From the NCBI GenBank assembly GCA_017562135.1, contig QEYB01000921.1, positions 806,001-870,000 on the forward strand: 64,000 bases of DNA, read 5' to 3'. The notes beneath the pieces were generated by a model. That model did not search any database and was not told the origin of the DNA. It saw only the letters and a program-made list of their open reading frames with translations. The position numbers and the translations under genes are program-made. Shown one piece after another: positions 1-10,293 of the stretch; position 1 is the first letter of the stretch; every line of letters begins with the position of its first letter. The DNA comes from Dipylidium caninum (lineage: Eukaryota > Platyhelminthes > Cestoda > Cyclophyllidea > Dipylidiidae).

Positions 1-915
1 GCGTTGTGCAGTATTGCAGAAGATAATCGCTTGGTTGATTTGGAGTTTGGAAAAAAGTGTGTTCAAACAATGAACCTATGCAACAAAGTAAAATAAGCCC
101 AGAAGCTCACTTTATGCTTTTCTTGAACGTAGGCATAGTACTGCGTTACACCCTTCAGTGTTAGCTCCTCCATCAGATTTATTTCATACGGATTTTTTAA
201 ATGAGTCTTGGTAAATGACTGAACCGATATAGGGAATGTCGCTGAATACAACATAATTTGCCTGTCTTCAGGAAGGTTTTTAATAACATCGGGGATGGTT
301 TCCTATACGAAACTGTTAAATTGCTGAACAAATTACATTAAATCCAGACGATAAGAGCTTATCCGCTTCGTCAAGCACCAGGGTACTGCACTGATCCATT
401 TTCAATATGGAACGATTTAAAAAATCTAATATACGACCAGGAGTGGCTATCAAGCAATGAACGGCGCCATCTAGACGCGCGAGGTCGTCAGCTAGATTAG
501 TACCACCAGTCGTGACCATAATTTTGATTCCGAGGTACTTCGACACTTCTGTCGCGATCTGGCTGGTTTGCAGAGCCAGCTCGCGAGTAGGAACAAGAAT
601 GAGAGCTTGCAACTTGTTAAGACTTGGATCTATACGTTCAAGGATCGGCACCAAGTAGGCCCCAGTTTTTCCAGTCCCGTTTTTAGCTCGAGCCAATATA
701 TCGCGGCCAGAAAGCGCCATGGGTATGCTACTTTCTTGCACTGGGGATGGAGTAGACCACCCCTTTTCGTATATGCCCTTTAACAAGTCTCTTTTCAAGC
801 AGAAATCCTCAAAAGAATTGCCTTTCGAGGACAGTACATCAATGGTTTTTAATCTCTCGTCTTTGGGGGGAAATATAAAAGAAGCCTTTTCAACTGATTG
901 TGTGCTTAGTGCCAT
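1..915 (-). CDS. DDX6: DEAD-box RNA helicase DDX6/Me31B/Dhh1 (3' end beyond window)
   Basis: ATP-dependent RNA helicase of P-bodies that represses translation and promotes decapping of mRNA. Three exons are visible: 337-915, 111-302 and 1-75, in phase 0, separated by introns of 34 nt (303-336) and 35 nt (76-110). Residues 40-60 carry the Q-motif region ([10 protein letters not shown]); then motif I AKNGTGKT (77-84), PTRELALQ (109-116), TPGR (158-161), DEAD (182-185) and SAT (213-215). The run [20 protein letters not shown] is a hallmark of the DDX6 subfamily rather than eIF4A. About 282 codons are present of the roughly 430-480 usual in the family; RecA domain 2 mostly lies past position 1. 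The start at 915 was chosen over the in-frame ATG at 936 because MALST begins the conserved-looking protein. Divergent partner: MAP2K7. Confidence 0.95.
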
Positions 916-1856
916 TATTCTAAAGAAATAATACATGAATGGTAAGCAGATATGCCGGTAAGCATGTCATCAGCAAAGGAACGGTGACACATAGTATCAA
1001 CTTCAAAAAAATGTGACATAGCCATGTATAAAGTAAACTGATGAAATTAAGCAGTCGTATTGAAGTGAATGGAACAACGAACATAAGAAGAAGGGCTCAA
1101 ATACGAGAACAACTACCTGGAGTACAGAAAAGGAAACGTTACCAAGCCAATTTGTTGACTAGCACGACACCTCAAACAAACAAGCTCAATATTAGAATAA
1201 ATGTTATGACGCAGAGTTTAAAAATTTTCGCCTGAACGTAGAGATGGCTGATTTCATCAGAGAAATATAACACGAGAGTGAAGTTATTATTTTTAGCACA
1301 CCAAAACCCACAGATACTATCAGGTTCGCCGATGACGTCGAAGACGAAAAATGATGGTCCGATCGCTGTACAGGATTTAGGTTTATAAAATCTAGCGCTT
1401 AGCGCGCTTAGCCTAAGCGCCCAAAACATTGCTTTGGTTGTTTATGAGGGGCCAGTGGCCAGAGCTAAAAACTTGTTTACGTGCGCTCAAGATTCCGAAA
1501 ATGGTTGCAAATTTTGGCCTGTATCTAGAACGCATTACGGCAATGTAAAATCCAACTGTAGTTAATCACGCGTAGCCTTATCTCTTTCAAAGTGCAGGTG
1601 CTCGTAAAAATGTCTAATGAATTGCGTAAGCGGACGCTGCTTTACGAACCGATGTCATTTTCGTTTAGCCGTGCTATTTTCCTTATCTTATGTCATACCT
1701 TTTCTTTTTTAACTCTTAAAAATGCATATATGGGGTGCCGACGCGATAATTTGAATCGGTCTGTTATATATGTAATTTACAGACTGATGAGATTTTTGTT
1801 TAGCTCTTCCGAGGGTTCAGCCGGCATTTTCGACTGCCCTTCTTATTGAGCCGTCA
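916..1856. promoter_or_regulatory. Divergent intergenic region, DDX6 / MAP2K7
   Basis: The 941 bp between the two start codons should hold both promoters and 5' UTRs. I see no TATA box that I trust. A pyrimidine-rich AG (TTTTTGTTTAG, ending at 1803) lies 53 nt before the MAP2K7 start and could be the acceptor of a 5' UTR intron or of a spliced leader; the reading frame stays open from 1804 into the gene, so an upstream coding exon is possible. Small ORFs here look like chance. Confidence 0.4.
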
Positions 1857-4800
1857 ATGAATCTGGTTAGACCAGCCCCAGAGAACGTGACTAAGAATGC
1901 TGTCGATTCACCGCGTCGGACTCCACAAAAATGTCAGCGTCCAACCGAGCGTATGTAATTTTCCTTCATTTTACGTCGTAGTCGTGTTACGGCGCCCAGC
2001 TTCAGCGACGCCATATCACGGCCGTCGCCCTCACGAAGTTTCCACCCCTCCTCCCTCGGAACATCTTGAGTTTAATCAGCTTAAGGAAATCCTTTTAAAG
2101 AAGAGCGGCGCTCTATGCTTCAACTTTGAAGTTTGTTTGTATTGCTTTTTTACGTCTTAGAGGATCACCGCAACTAAAGAGGATTTCATCGATGAGGGTC
2201 AGTTGGGCGCAGGAACCTGCGGAGTAGTAAAAAAAATGAGGCACAAAGTCAGGCACGACCTTGTTATGGCTGTCAAGCAGATGCATGTCTCATCGACATG
2301 TGCTGTGGAAAACAAAAGAATTATGGTGGATTTAGATGTTGTTACCAAATGTGTTGGTTGCCCTGATATAGTCAAATGCATAGGAATATTCTTCTCTATG
2401 GTAGGTCTTTAAAATTATTATCTATATTCACAGTCTGAGGTGTGGATTTGTATGGAAGTAATGTCGACATCACTTGATAATCTTATGCGAGATACGGTAG
2501 AACCTTTTCCCGAGTATGTTCTCGGAAAAATTGCCGTTTCGGTATGCTTTCTTTATTACTTGACCTGTGCAGATCGTTAAAGCGCTCGATTATCTTAAGA
2601 GAGAACACAATATGATGCATCGAGGTATGGTTGTTTATTCCAGAGTTTATTTTAGATGTCAAACCCTCAAATATGCTCTTAAGTTCGAACGGTGACATTA
2701 AGCTATGTGATTTTGGAATAAGTGGTCAACTCAAGGATTCTATTGCGAATTCAAACCAACTTGGCTGCATTGGGTATATGGCGCCGGAAAGGTTGGAGAA
2801 ATTCAAATACGATGTTCGCGCCGATATTTGGTCTCTTGGCATATCCCTGGTCGAGCTTGCTCTTAAATCTTTTCCCTACAAAGGTTCTCAATTTGAATTC
2901 GTCATCCTTAGCAAAATTATTGAGGAGCCGCCTCCCAAGTTACCAAATGATGGGCGCTACTCTGCTGACTTCTGTTCATTTGTGGACAAGTGGTAATACA
3001 TTTACTGTTGTTTATCGCAATGCTTTTTTATTGTGCTTTCACATTCTTATCACCCATTTCAATTTTTTAAACTCTTCTGTAGTGATATGCTCTTATTTTT
3101 ATCTCTAAGATTGAAGTAATTTTCATTTGCCAATGCAAATAGTGAAATGCATGTTTAAGTTACAATAAGTGTGGTTACTTCATATAATAGTTTCATTTCC
3201 ATTACAAACGCCCTTTTGTAAAAACTCGATTTGTAAGATACGTCGTTCTCCACTGTCTGATTGTCGTACCTTAAATTTTCAAGCTTGATCAAAGATTATG
3301 TTCAGCGTCCCAAGTATGCAGCTCTTCGAAAGACCAAACTCTTTCTCGCTTATGATCGGAAGCCGTTCGATGTTGGCGATTGGTATCGAACCGTTCGATT
3401 AAACCCTGTGGCAAATCATAATGAGGGTCGCCACACCCCCATTTCTCCGGCCTCCTCGACAGTCACTCTTAGTCCTGACGGTAATCGTAGCTGGCTCGAC
3501 TCTGAAGGAGACGCTCGTCGTCAGCGTGAAGCCTCACTAACACGGCGCAGTCCAGCTCCTCTTCCGTTTGATCCGTCAAACCAACCGGTTTGGAAGGAAT
3601 ATGCCACCCCAAATCTGCACAAGTCCTTAGTATGTAATTCAGCGAGGTCACGGACCCTTCCACCCCCCGGTGCTCCACCTCTCCGTCATGCTTCCCCGAC
3701 TCCACCACCACTCTCTAATGCTCTGGAAAGACCCAGTACACTCGGCTTCGACTCTTCCAGTAAGTGTTCTTTGGAAATGAAGTTTCAGTTAATTAGGATT
3801 TTTCGGCATAAATGTACCGTGTCTACGTTGTACTTTTTCCGTTCGCATGAATACACGTCCGTGTAACGAAATCGCGAGATGTGTACATTTTGGCTATTTT
3901 AACCTTTAATCGTCACCTTACGTGTAATATTTTTCATAGCCTTTTTTAAGTAATTTGCGGATTTTTCTTTGCGACGTGCTACATATTGAGTACCGATTTT
4001 TTTGTAAATGGTTAAATATAAGCAGCATCTTTTTTAATAACGCGATTAAAGTTAAAAGTGTAATTTTATTGCCCTATCCCTATACGCCGCTCGGTTTGTT
4101 AGTGCTTGAATATAATTATTATGTTAGGTTGAATGCGATGCCTGTCTTTTGAATTCTCTTCGTAAATCCGAACAATTGTATTGTCATTTGGTCATTCATC
4201 AAGACAAAAGGTACACATTCGCCCCATTTGAGGGTGATAGCAAGAAAGCCACTATTTTTTAGTACACCATCACACGCTCTTAAAACTATAAAATCATTCA
4301 CCATTGCGCCACCGATTGTGCGTATTCCTGCCCATCATTGGAGAACATCTCACTTAGCGGCCATTTTCAGACGTAGGATGTATGCGCTTAGCCATTTGCC
4401 CGCACGACATCTGCTCATCACTAAGGTTTGTCGTCTTCATCGCCGACACGGCTCCATCTATGATGCTCTATTTGTGTGTATTGAATGTATATATTGCGAT
4501 ATATTAAGTCCATTTAATTGTCTTAATATTTGTTTTCATTGCTATGAAGTGAAGGAACTCGAACTCCCACTTATAGGAGGACTTCATTCAAAATCAGTAC
4601 CCTTATAACTTAACTTGATGGGCGTAATGACTTTCCGTACCTTACAGGTGATAATGGCAATACAGAGAATGTAATTCTGCGAAATCGAGGTCGTCCACGA
4701 GTTTCCTCTGGTCGGAAGCTCTCAGAAGCCTCTGGCGTGGTACCACCGGTCGCTGTGGACGTACGTCGAAATGCGTTCTATCCCCAGTTAGGCAATAGCG

Positions 4801-5363
4801 ACACTGGTGGGGAGGCAGGCGATTCCCCATGCGATCGTAGCACCACGTATACCACCACTCTGCAGGCCTACTTAAATTGCATTAGTCAACAACAGCAACA
4901 AGAGCAGCAGCAGGCGCCACGGCAAGCGCCGTCGCCGCCACTTACCTGCCACATCGAATCCCGCTCCTCAAATCCGTGCCCTTCCATCCTCCCTCCATCG
5001 TCTCCTTCCCGCATTGCTACACCTCCGCGGCAGCTCTACTCGCCTAAAGTGGTTCCTTTGGAGCAGAATGGTCACGTCTCTCTGTCTCCTCGCCCACCTC
5101 GCTCCGTCTCTGCCGGCTACAATGGTAGTGGACGTCGTATCCAGCGGGCACCCGCCTGTCGCCTCATTTCGAATCCCTACCAGCCTACCCGAGTAGTTAA
5201 CAATGCCACTCCAGTCTTTTCATTCTCCCCCTCGAAGCATGTCATTGTCACTCAGCCACCACCATCCGATAGCACATCTGCCGGTGCCCCAGAGAACGAG
5301 GCTCAGGAGTATCATCATGAATATTTCTGGTATGCTCATCAGCAACCGCATCCGCCCTCCTGA
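1857..5363 (+). CDS. MAP2K7: MAP kinase kinase 7 (JNK kinase kinase, hemipterous-like)
   Basis: Dual-specificity kinase that activates JNK in the cytoplasm. Exons: 1857-1950, 1982-2130, 2161-2400, 2434-2541, 2573-2624, 2656-2992, 3284-3759, 4648-5363; all phases agree and give 723 residues. The first five introns are 30-33 nt. Glycine loop LGAGTCGVV (96-104), ATP lysine K120 (AVKQM), catalytic HRDVKPSN (213-220) and DFG (233-235) are intact. The activation loop reads DSIANS, with S243 and S247 at the positions of the two activating phosphosites; vertebrate MKK7 has Ser and Thr there. EENKRI.DLDVV-like spacing ([12 protein letters not shown]) and [16 protein letters not shown] text favour MKK7 over MKK4. 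The kinase domain ends near residue 345; about 380 residues of Ser/Pro/Arg/Gln-rich tail follow, including [10 protein letters not shown]. Vertebrate MKK7 is about 420 residues. The exact start is uncertain. Confidence 0.93.
3760..4647 (+). other. Seventh intron of MAP2K7
   Basis: 888-nt AT-rich intron between GTAAGT at 3760 and TTACAG ending at 4647, separating the kinase domain plus first tail segment from the last exon. The open frame continuing past 3760 has no coding look. I see no separate feature in it. Confidence 0.7.
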
Positions 5364-8300
5364 TGACTCGAATTGGCGGGTATTGACATTTGCACCCTTC
5401 ATGAGTATTATTCTCCTTCTGTCCTTGCCACCCATTACATGCCACATCGTCTTTCATGCCAGCGCGCACTGTCGCTTTTAGTAGTCATCTTCCTGTCTCT
5501 CCCCCTCCGCATTTATACGCCCCCTTTTCCTGCCGTCTATTTCTTTAAGTCCACTTGCTTGTACGGTGCAAACTGCTTTTAATCTCGTGTGTATATCTAT
5601 GGTTTATGTTTCTTATTCTTCTATCTACCTATTCTCCTCTGTCTCAGCTTATCACGCTAATTCTTCTACCTTAAAGGTATTTGTAAATGTTTTGCACTAT
5701 ACCCTCCGCTTTCGCAGTATATAGGGATTTTGATGAGACACTTTCCTTTTGCGGTGAAGTCGGGGTATGGTCCCGAAACTCCCTTGTAAGTTAATTTTTT
5801 TCAATTAATATATCACTGCCCAGATCCGTTTGGTTTGATACCACAGAGCCCCTTGTCTCTTTTGGCGTATTGGGACGTAGAAGTGGGTTACAAGAAGAGT
5901 TTCAATTGCTCTTGACGGGTAGATCTGTTTGAGCACCCAAGAGTGGACTCGCATTTTTGAGGTTTCTTATAGGCGATAGGCGGCTGGTTACCAAGGTGTC
6001 ACCCCCAGAGGACTCCACTGCAGCATGTGACTGAGTTTTGAAAAAAAAATGTTATGAGAAGTTTGATGAGTGCGTGCTGCATTGTCGCCGTTGCTCTACC
6101 AGGGGTGAAACAGAGGCCACCAGGCAGTACTGTTTGCATACCTCTCCGGCTCCTCCTCCTCCTCCTCCTCATCGCATTCCCTTTTTCTGTCTTTGTGAAA
6201 CCCTCCAAGCAGTGTCTCCGCCGCTATCACGCCACATTAGGCTAGGCCTAAGTGTACTTTTTCATGGCAGCCAGACAATACGCACTTTCCTTAATCCCCC
6301 CTTCAGAAGTAGTTTGGGGCTCATATGTGGGTAAATGTCATCCACTTCTTTAAAGTGCTTTCTGGGGCATTTGGGAATTGTTAATTTCCAACACTACTCC
6401 GACTTAACTTAGCTGACGCGGAAGTTGTTGTGATGGACCTGAGGGTAGAAAGAAAGGGAGAAAGAGGAGTCAGGAAATGCTATAAATCAGTAGCCGGGAC
6501 CGAGATGTGTAATTATTTATTGTGCAGCGTCGGTAGTTGGCGTGTGACTGTGCTTAGAGTGGGAAGAGGGGGGAGAGAAGGTGCGCGGCAAATGCTTTGC
6601 ATGGAGGATTGACTTGTGCATATTCCCTTCATTGTTTGTATATTATTCAGACAATGAAAAGTTTAACTTCATCGAAAGTTAACATGACGGACTGTGCAAT
6701 AACTCGTCCGCTTGGGAGATGCCCTTCTCGTAACGGCAGGACGTGAAAGAGCCAATTTTCTTTTAACTCTTTGCCGACGTCTTAACGGGGATTAGTGTCC
6801 CGCAACGCTACTCTCCTGCCTTGCCGTCAATTGCGTTTCGAGACAGGCTCGACGAGCTGGCGAAGGTGAGGTGCGCACCGAAATACTTTACACGCGGCAT
6901 TGTTGCTCTCCAGTGTCTTCTGCCAAGTGGCCTTGGTCGCCTTCCACGTGCATTACCCTCGCCCCCACTTCACACGGAGGAGGTCCACTTCACCGGTATC
7001 GCATCCACGGTGGCTCCGTGAATCGAATTACAACAGAGAAGCAGCGGTGGTGCTTGAAATGCCACACATTCAGCCCAAAGCGCGACTGACGTCGTCTTGG
7101 GCCGATAACTCACTCGAACTGACAGACCGAGTGTGAAATTGTTTGGCGTATTTTTACAACAAAAGGTAGCCGTAAATCATAGGAGTTGCACAATACACAC
7201 GAAGGGCTCTGGGAAAGGCAATGAAAAGTGGATGGTAGTAAACGTTTCACACACACACACACGCACACACGAATATATATGCGTGTGTGCACATGTTCAG
7301 CTTCATGATATTCCCGGCCCTTCGTGAAATATTGAGGACTCAAATCTCTACGAATGCTACATTTGAGTGTTGCGTTAGACAAATGCAACGATGTTTCGTT
7401 GCCGCATCACAGTTTGTTACGCGCCTCCCTGCTCGATGTCAGATGGAGTCCGGGCCGGGCGCACATCGCCTCGGTGCCGCGCACGGAGCGAAGCCTCACC
7501 GCGCTGGCTCCGCCCCTCCGAGTCCCGCAACTCCACTCCACGGCAGCCGTGGATCCAGACGGGGATTCGTCAAATTGTCATTATCTTTAAGATGGTTTTC
7601 ACTTTCTCCCCTTCTTAGGCCTCGTCCGCCTCTTCACGCATCGGCAATTCAACGCCAACGCCGGAGTCTTTCACATTCCAGTTGCCTAAACAGGCAACTT
7701 AAACCATTCATTGTGGAGGTGGTTAGAGGCAAGAGAGTACAAAACAATGACCATGAATGACTATAATCAAAGGCATCTAAGGCTCAACTGCAGTACCGCG
7801 TGGACTTTGTTCGTCCGTGACGAGAGCGGTGGCGGCGGTGGTGGTGGTTTCGGCGACCAGTTTCGAGGCGCAATGCATGATTAATGGTTTTGTGCTGCTA
7901 CCGCCGCCCAACCTCGAGCAAATGGCGTCGAGATATTCTCATGCAGAACAGTACATCCCCCCCTCCCGCCCACCGCCCCCGCCTTAGGAGCTTGGGCTCG
8001 GCCATAAATTTGCCCGACCACTGGTCCGCCTTTTATTGCACTTTAAAGTCACAGCGCACCAGGCACAAAGCTCGAAAGTGGACAAACCAGGCTATGAATA
8101 TTAATTTTGTTGTTACGGCGGCGGCCTTTGATGTCCCCTCTTCGCCGTCTCCAGCCGCCCGTCCGCCCCCGCCCGCCCCTATTTTGCCACGTGTGTCCCC
8201 GGGTCTGGATGCTGAGGGCCTCAGTTCGGCCACTCGTTCCCACGTCACGGCAACCAGGACTTCTCCACCACCGCATGGTTATCCCCCAGGGACAAAAAGC

Positions 8301-10047
8301 CTTGGTTACGTGTTTGAGTTGCTGACGGACAAATCACACGGATTATGAGCAACTACGCGTATTTCGTGGGGATTTCTTTAAGGGATTCCCTGACAACCGC
8401 AAATAGGATGCCACAATTCATTAAGACAAGTGTGTCAAACGTGCACAATTGTACAACCCCTTGTAGGCTATTCAAATAACGCATGTGGACGAAGTTCGCG
8501 GTTCCCATCCAACTAAACCAACGGCAAAGGCCTTGGAGAAGAGAAAGCAGCCACGGTGCCCCCCGTCTTTAGTAAAACAAACTGGATTGTCTAATGAGTT
8601 TGAAGCACCAACGTCGAAGAGTTGGATGAAATGCCTATCCACATATTCAAATCGAGGGGATACAGACAATAGATTAAGGCAAATTATCACCACTACGAAT
8701 AAAAAAAACGTATTTTGGATGATCGGTCACTGAAAGGGAATGAAATACCCGTCGTAACGCCGCCTTTTCAAAGAAAGGTGAAATACTTCATACGAAAGAG
8801 GCAATGAAACTCTAATATCTCGTGCAGTCGGCTGTCAGGTGAGACAAAGCAATTTGTCGGCTGAAATCTAAAATTAGCCCTCAGGAGATTACCTTTTCCA
8901 AAGTGTTACGACTTTCGGCTCTCAGTAGCAGTTGAACCCAGACCTGCTCACGAGAACTCATTGAACACAGCCCACCTGCAAGCCTTCGAGGCGATCAAAC
9001 AACATCCGATCCGGTGTGAATGAGGCGTGGAAACAGCGGTTTTGCGCCTTGAAAAACTCTCCTCTTGGGCGAGGAACGGTAGGAAAGAGGACAAGACTCC
9101 GGGGCAGAGATGGCAAGGAGGACTGGGGCTTTTTCACCAGCCAGCATACTTGTTACCGGGACTTCAAGCAGAGCATATGCACAATCGCAGCCCAAGGATA
9201 CATTTTCCCGGTGACTGGTCGCTTTTCAATGCGCAAAGTTCCTGAAACAGCCCATCCTGTAATGAGTCCTGCCAATTCAACTAGCTTTTTGTCAATTTTA
9301 GTTTAATTTATTGCCTTTGAAGTAAACGTTGGAGCTGTGAGGTTGGGGAGGCGGGGGAGGAGGGGGGGGAGGCGAAGGGCAGGCTACCCGGGTGCCAAAT
9401 ACACAAAACCCCCGAGAGAACTGTGTTTGAAGAATCCAAGCCTCTCGCAGACACAAAAGCCACATTTTAGTGCAAAAATAGTCGCCTGCTACACTCCTCG
9501 CCGAAATTTAACCATATCTTTCCTAGATGTCGAGAAAAGTGGGAATGCCGGCCTCCCGAAAATAAGCTTTTGATTCACTTGCAGCAAAGAAAATTCCGGC
9601 CGAAAGTTTAGCACCTCGACTATCACACTCAATTACTCTTTACTTCGGCTAAAAGGGGCGTGATGAACCACCCCATCCAGCAACTGAGTCTCCTCGGTAG
9701 GATATGCGGAGTCACCTTGTGGGTGGTGTGAAAATAGTAATTTTCATTGTCTTTTCAAATGTCGAACCTCGACTATAAATATCTAAGATGGTCTGCGATG
9801 GACTTTTGGCTCATAATTACTGTCTGGAATTTCAAATTAGGCAACCTTGTTTTGGATTGTACTGGGACGAAGAGTACGATTCTCCTTGGGCACACCAACG
9901 CCCATGAAATACCTATCTCAAAAACGAGGTAGAACCAAAAGGAAGTGGTCATTGCAGACACGACATCAAATGCGTCTATGGACAGCACATATTACGCCAT
10001 AGCATACCGATCGGTGGCACCACACTATGTTTATTGTGGTGAATGGT
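5364..10047. other. Convergent intergenic region
   Basis: About 4.7 kb between the 3' ends of MAP2K7 (+) and the PTB-SH2 adapter gene (-). It must hold the MAP2K7 3' UTR; I found no clear AATAAA close behind its stop codon. Several open frames of 60-157 codons lie on both strands but overlap one another, have no domain I recognise and are rich in CT or GGA tracts. One CA repeat with an inverted GT arm is listed separately. Otherwise I see nothing supportable. Confidence 0.6.
7248..7290. repeat. CA microsatellite with hairpin-forming CA/TG arms
   Basis: A CA run at 7248-7262 is followed by GCACACACG (7263-7271), an AT spacer, and CGTGTGTGC (7282-7290), which is its exact reverse complement. 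A 9-bp stem with a 10-nt loop could form. Confidence 0.85.
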
Positions 10048-10053
10048 TTTATT
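10048..10053 (-). promoter_or_regulatory. Candidate poly(A) signal of the PTB-SH2 gene
   Basis: TTTATT on the + strand, AATAAA on the minus strand, 241 nt downstream of the stop codon at 10294. It is the first AATAAA I noticed in the right orientation. Confidence 0.45.
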
Positions 10054-10293
10054 GGGGGTGGATGTGTGGGAAAATTGTATAATAATGACCAAGAACTGGA
10101 GGGAGAAAATAAAGCAGTCTCCTAAATTCTTGAAAGCGCTGACACAAACCGTAGTTGTATGTGGATAAGGAAATGCCAGCAGAACTAAAAATGACAAAAT
10201 ACGTGCCTATTGAGAGCTGGCGTTAGTGTGTAAGTGCGTTCGTATATACATTAACAGGCAGACGGTCTTAAAAGTGGAAGGAGGAAGGAAGTG

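Noticed and set aside
1041..1849. Possible extra exon or small gene upstream of MAP2K7
   Set aside because: The frame from 1592 would join MAP2K7 only out of phase using the best local GT-AG pair; kept only as a possible 5' UTR.
2161..2992. Kinase as MKK4 or MKK3/6
   Set aside because: The glycine loop, ENKRI.DLDVV block and activation-loop spacing are closer to MKK7.
7287..8348. Overlapping Pro/Arg-rich + strand frames
   Set aside because: No splice-consistent extension and no domain; three frames are open at once over parts of the stretch.
8472..9995. Minus strand frames downstream of the adapter as a second PTB domain
   Set aside because: They show none of the PTB strand or helix blocks, and the adapter already stops at 10294 with a plausible poly(A) signal.
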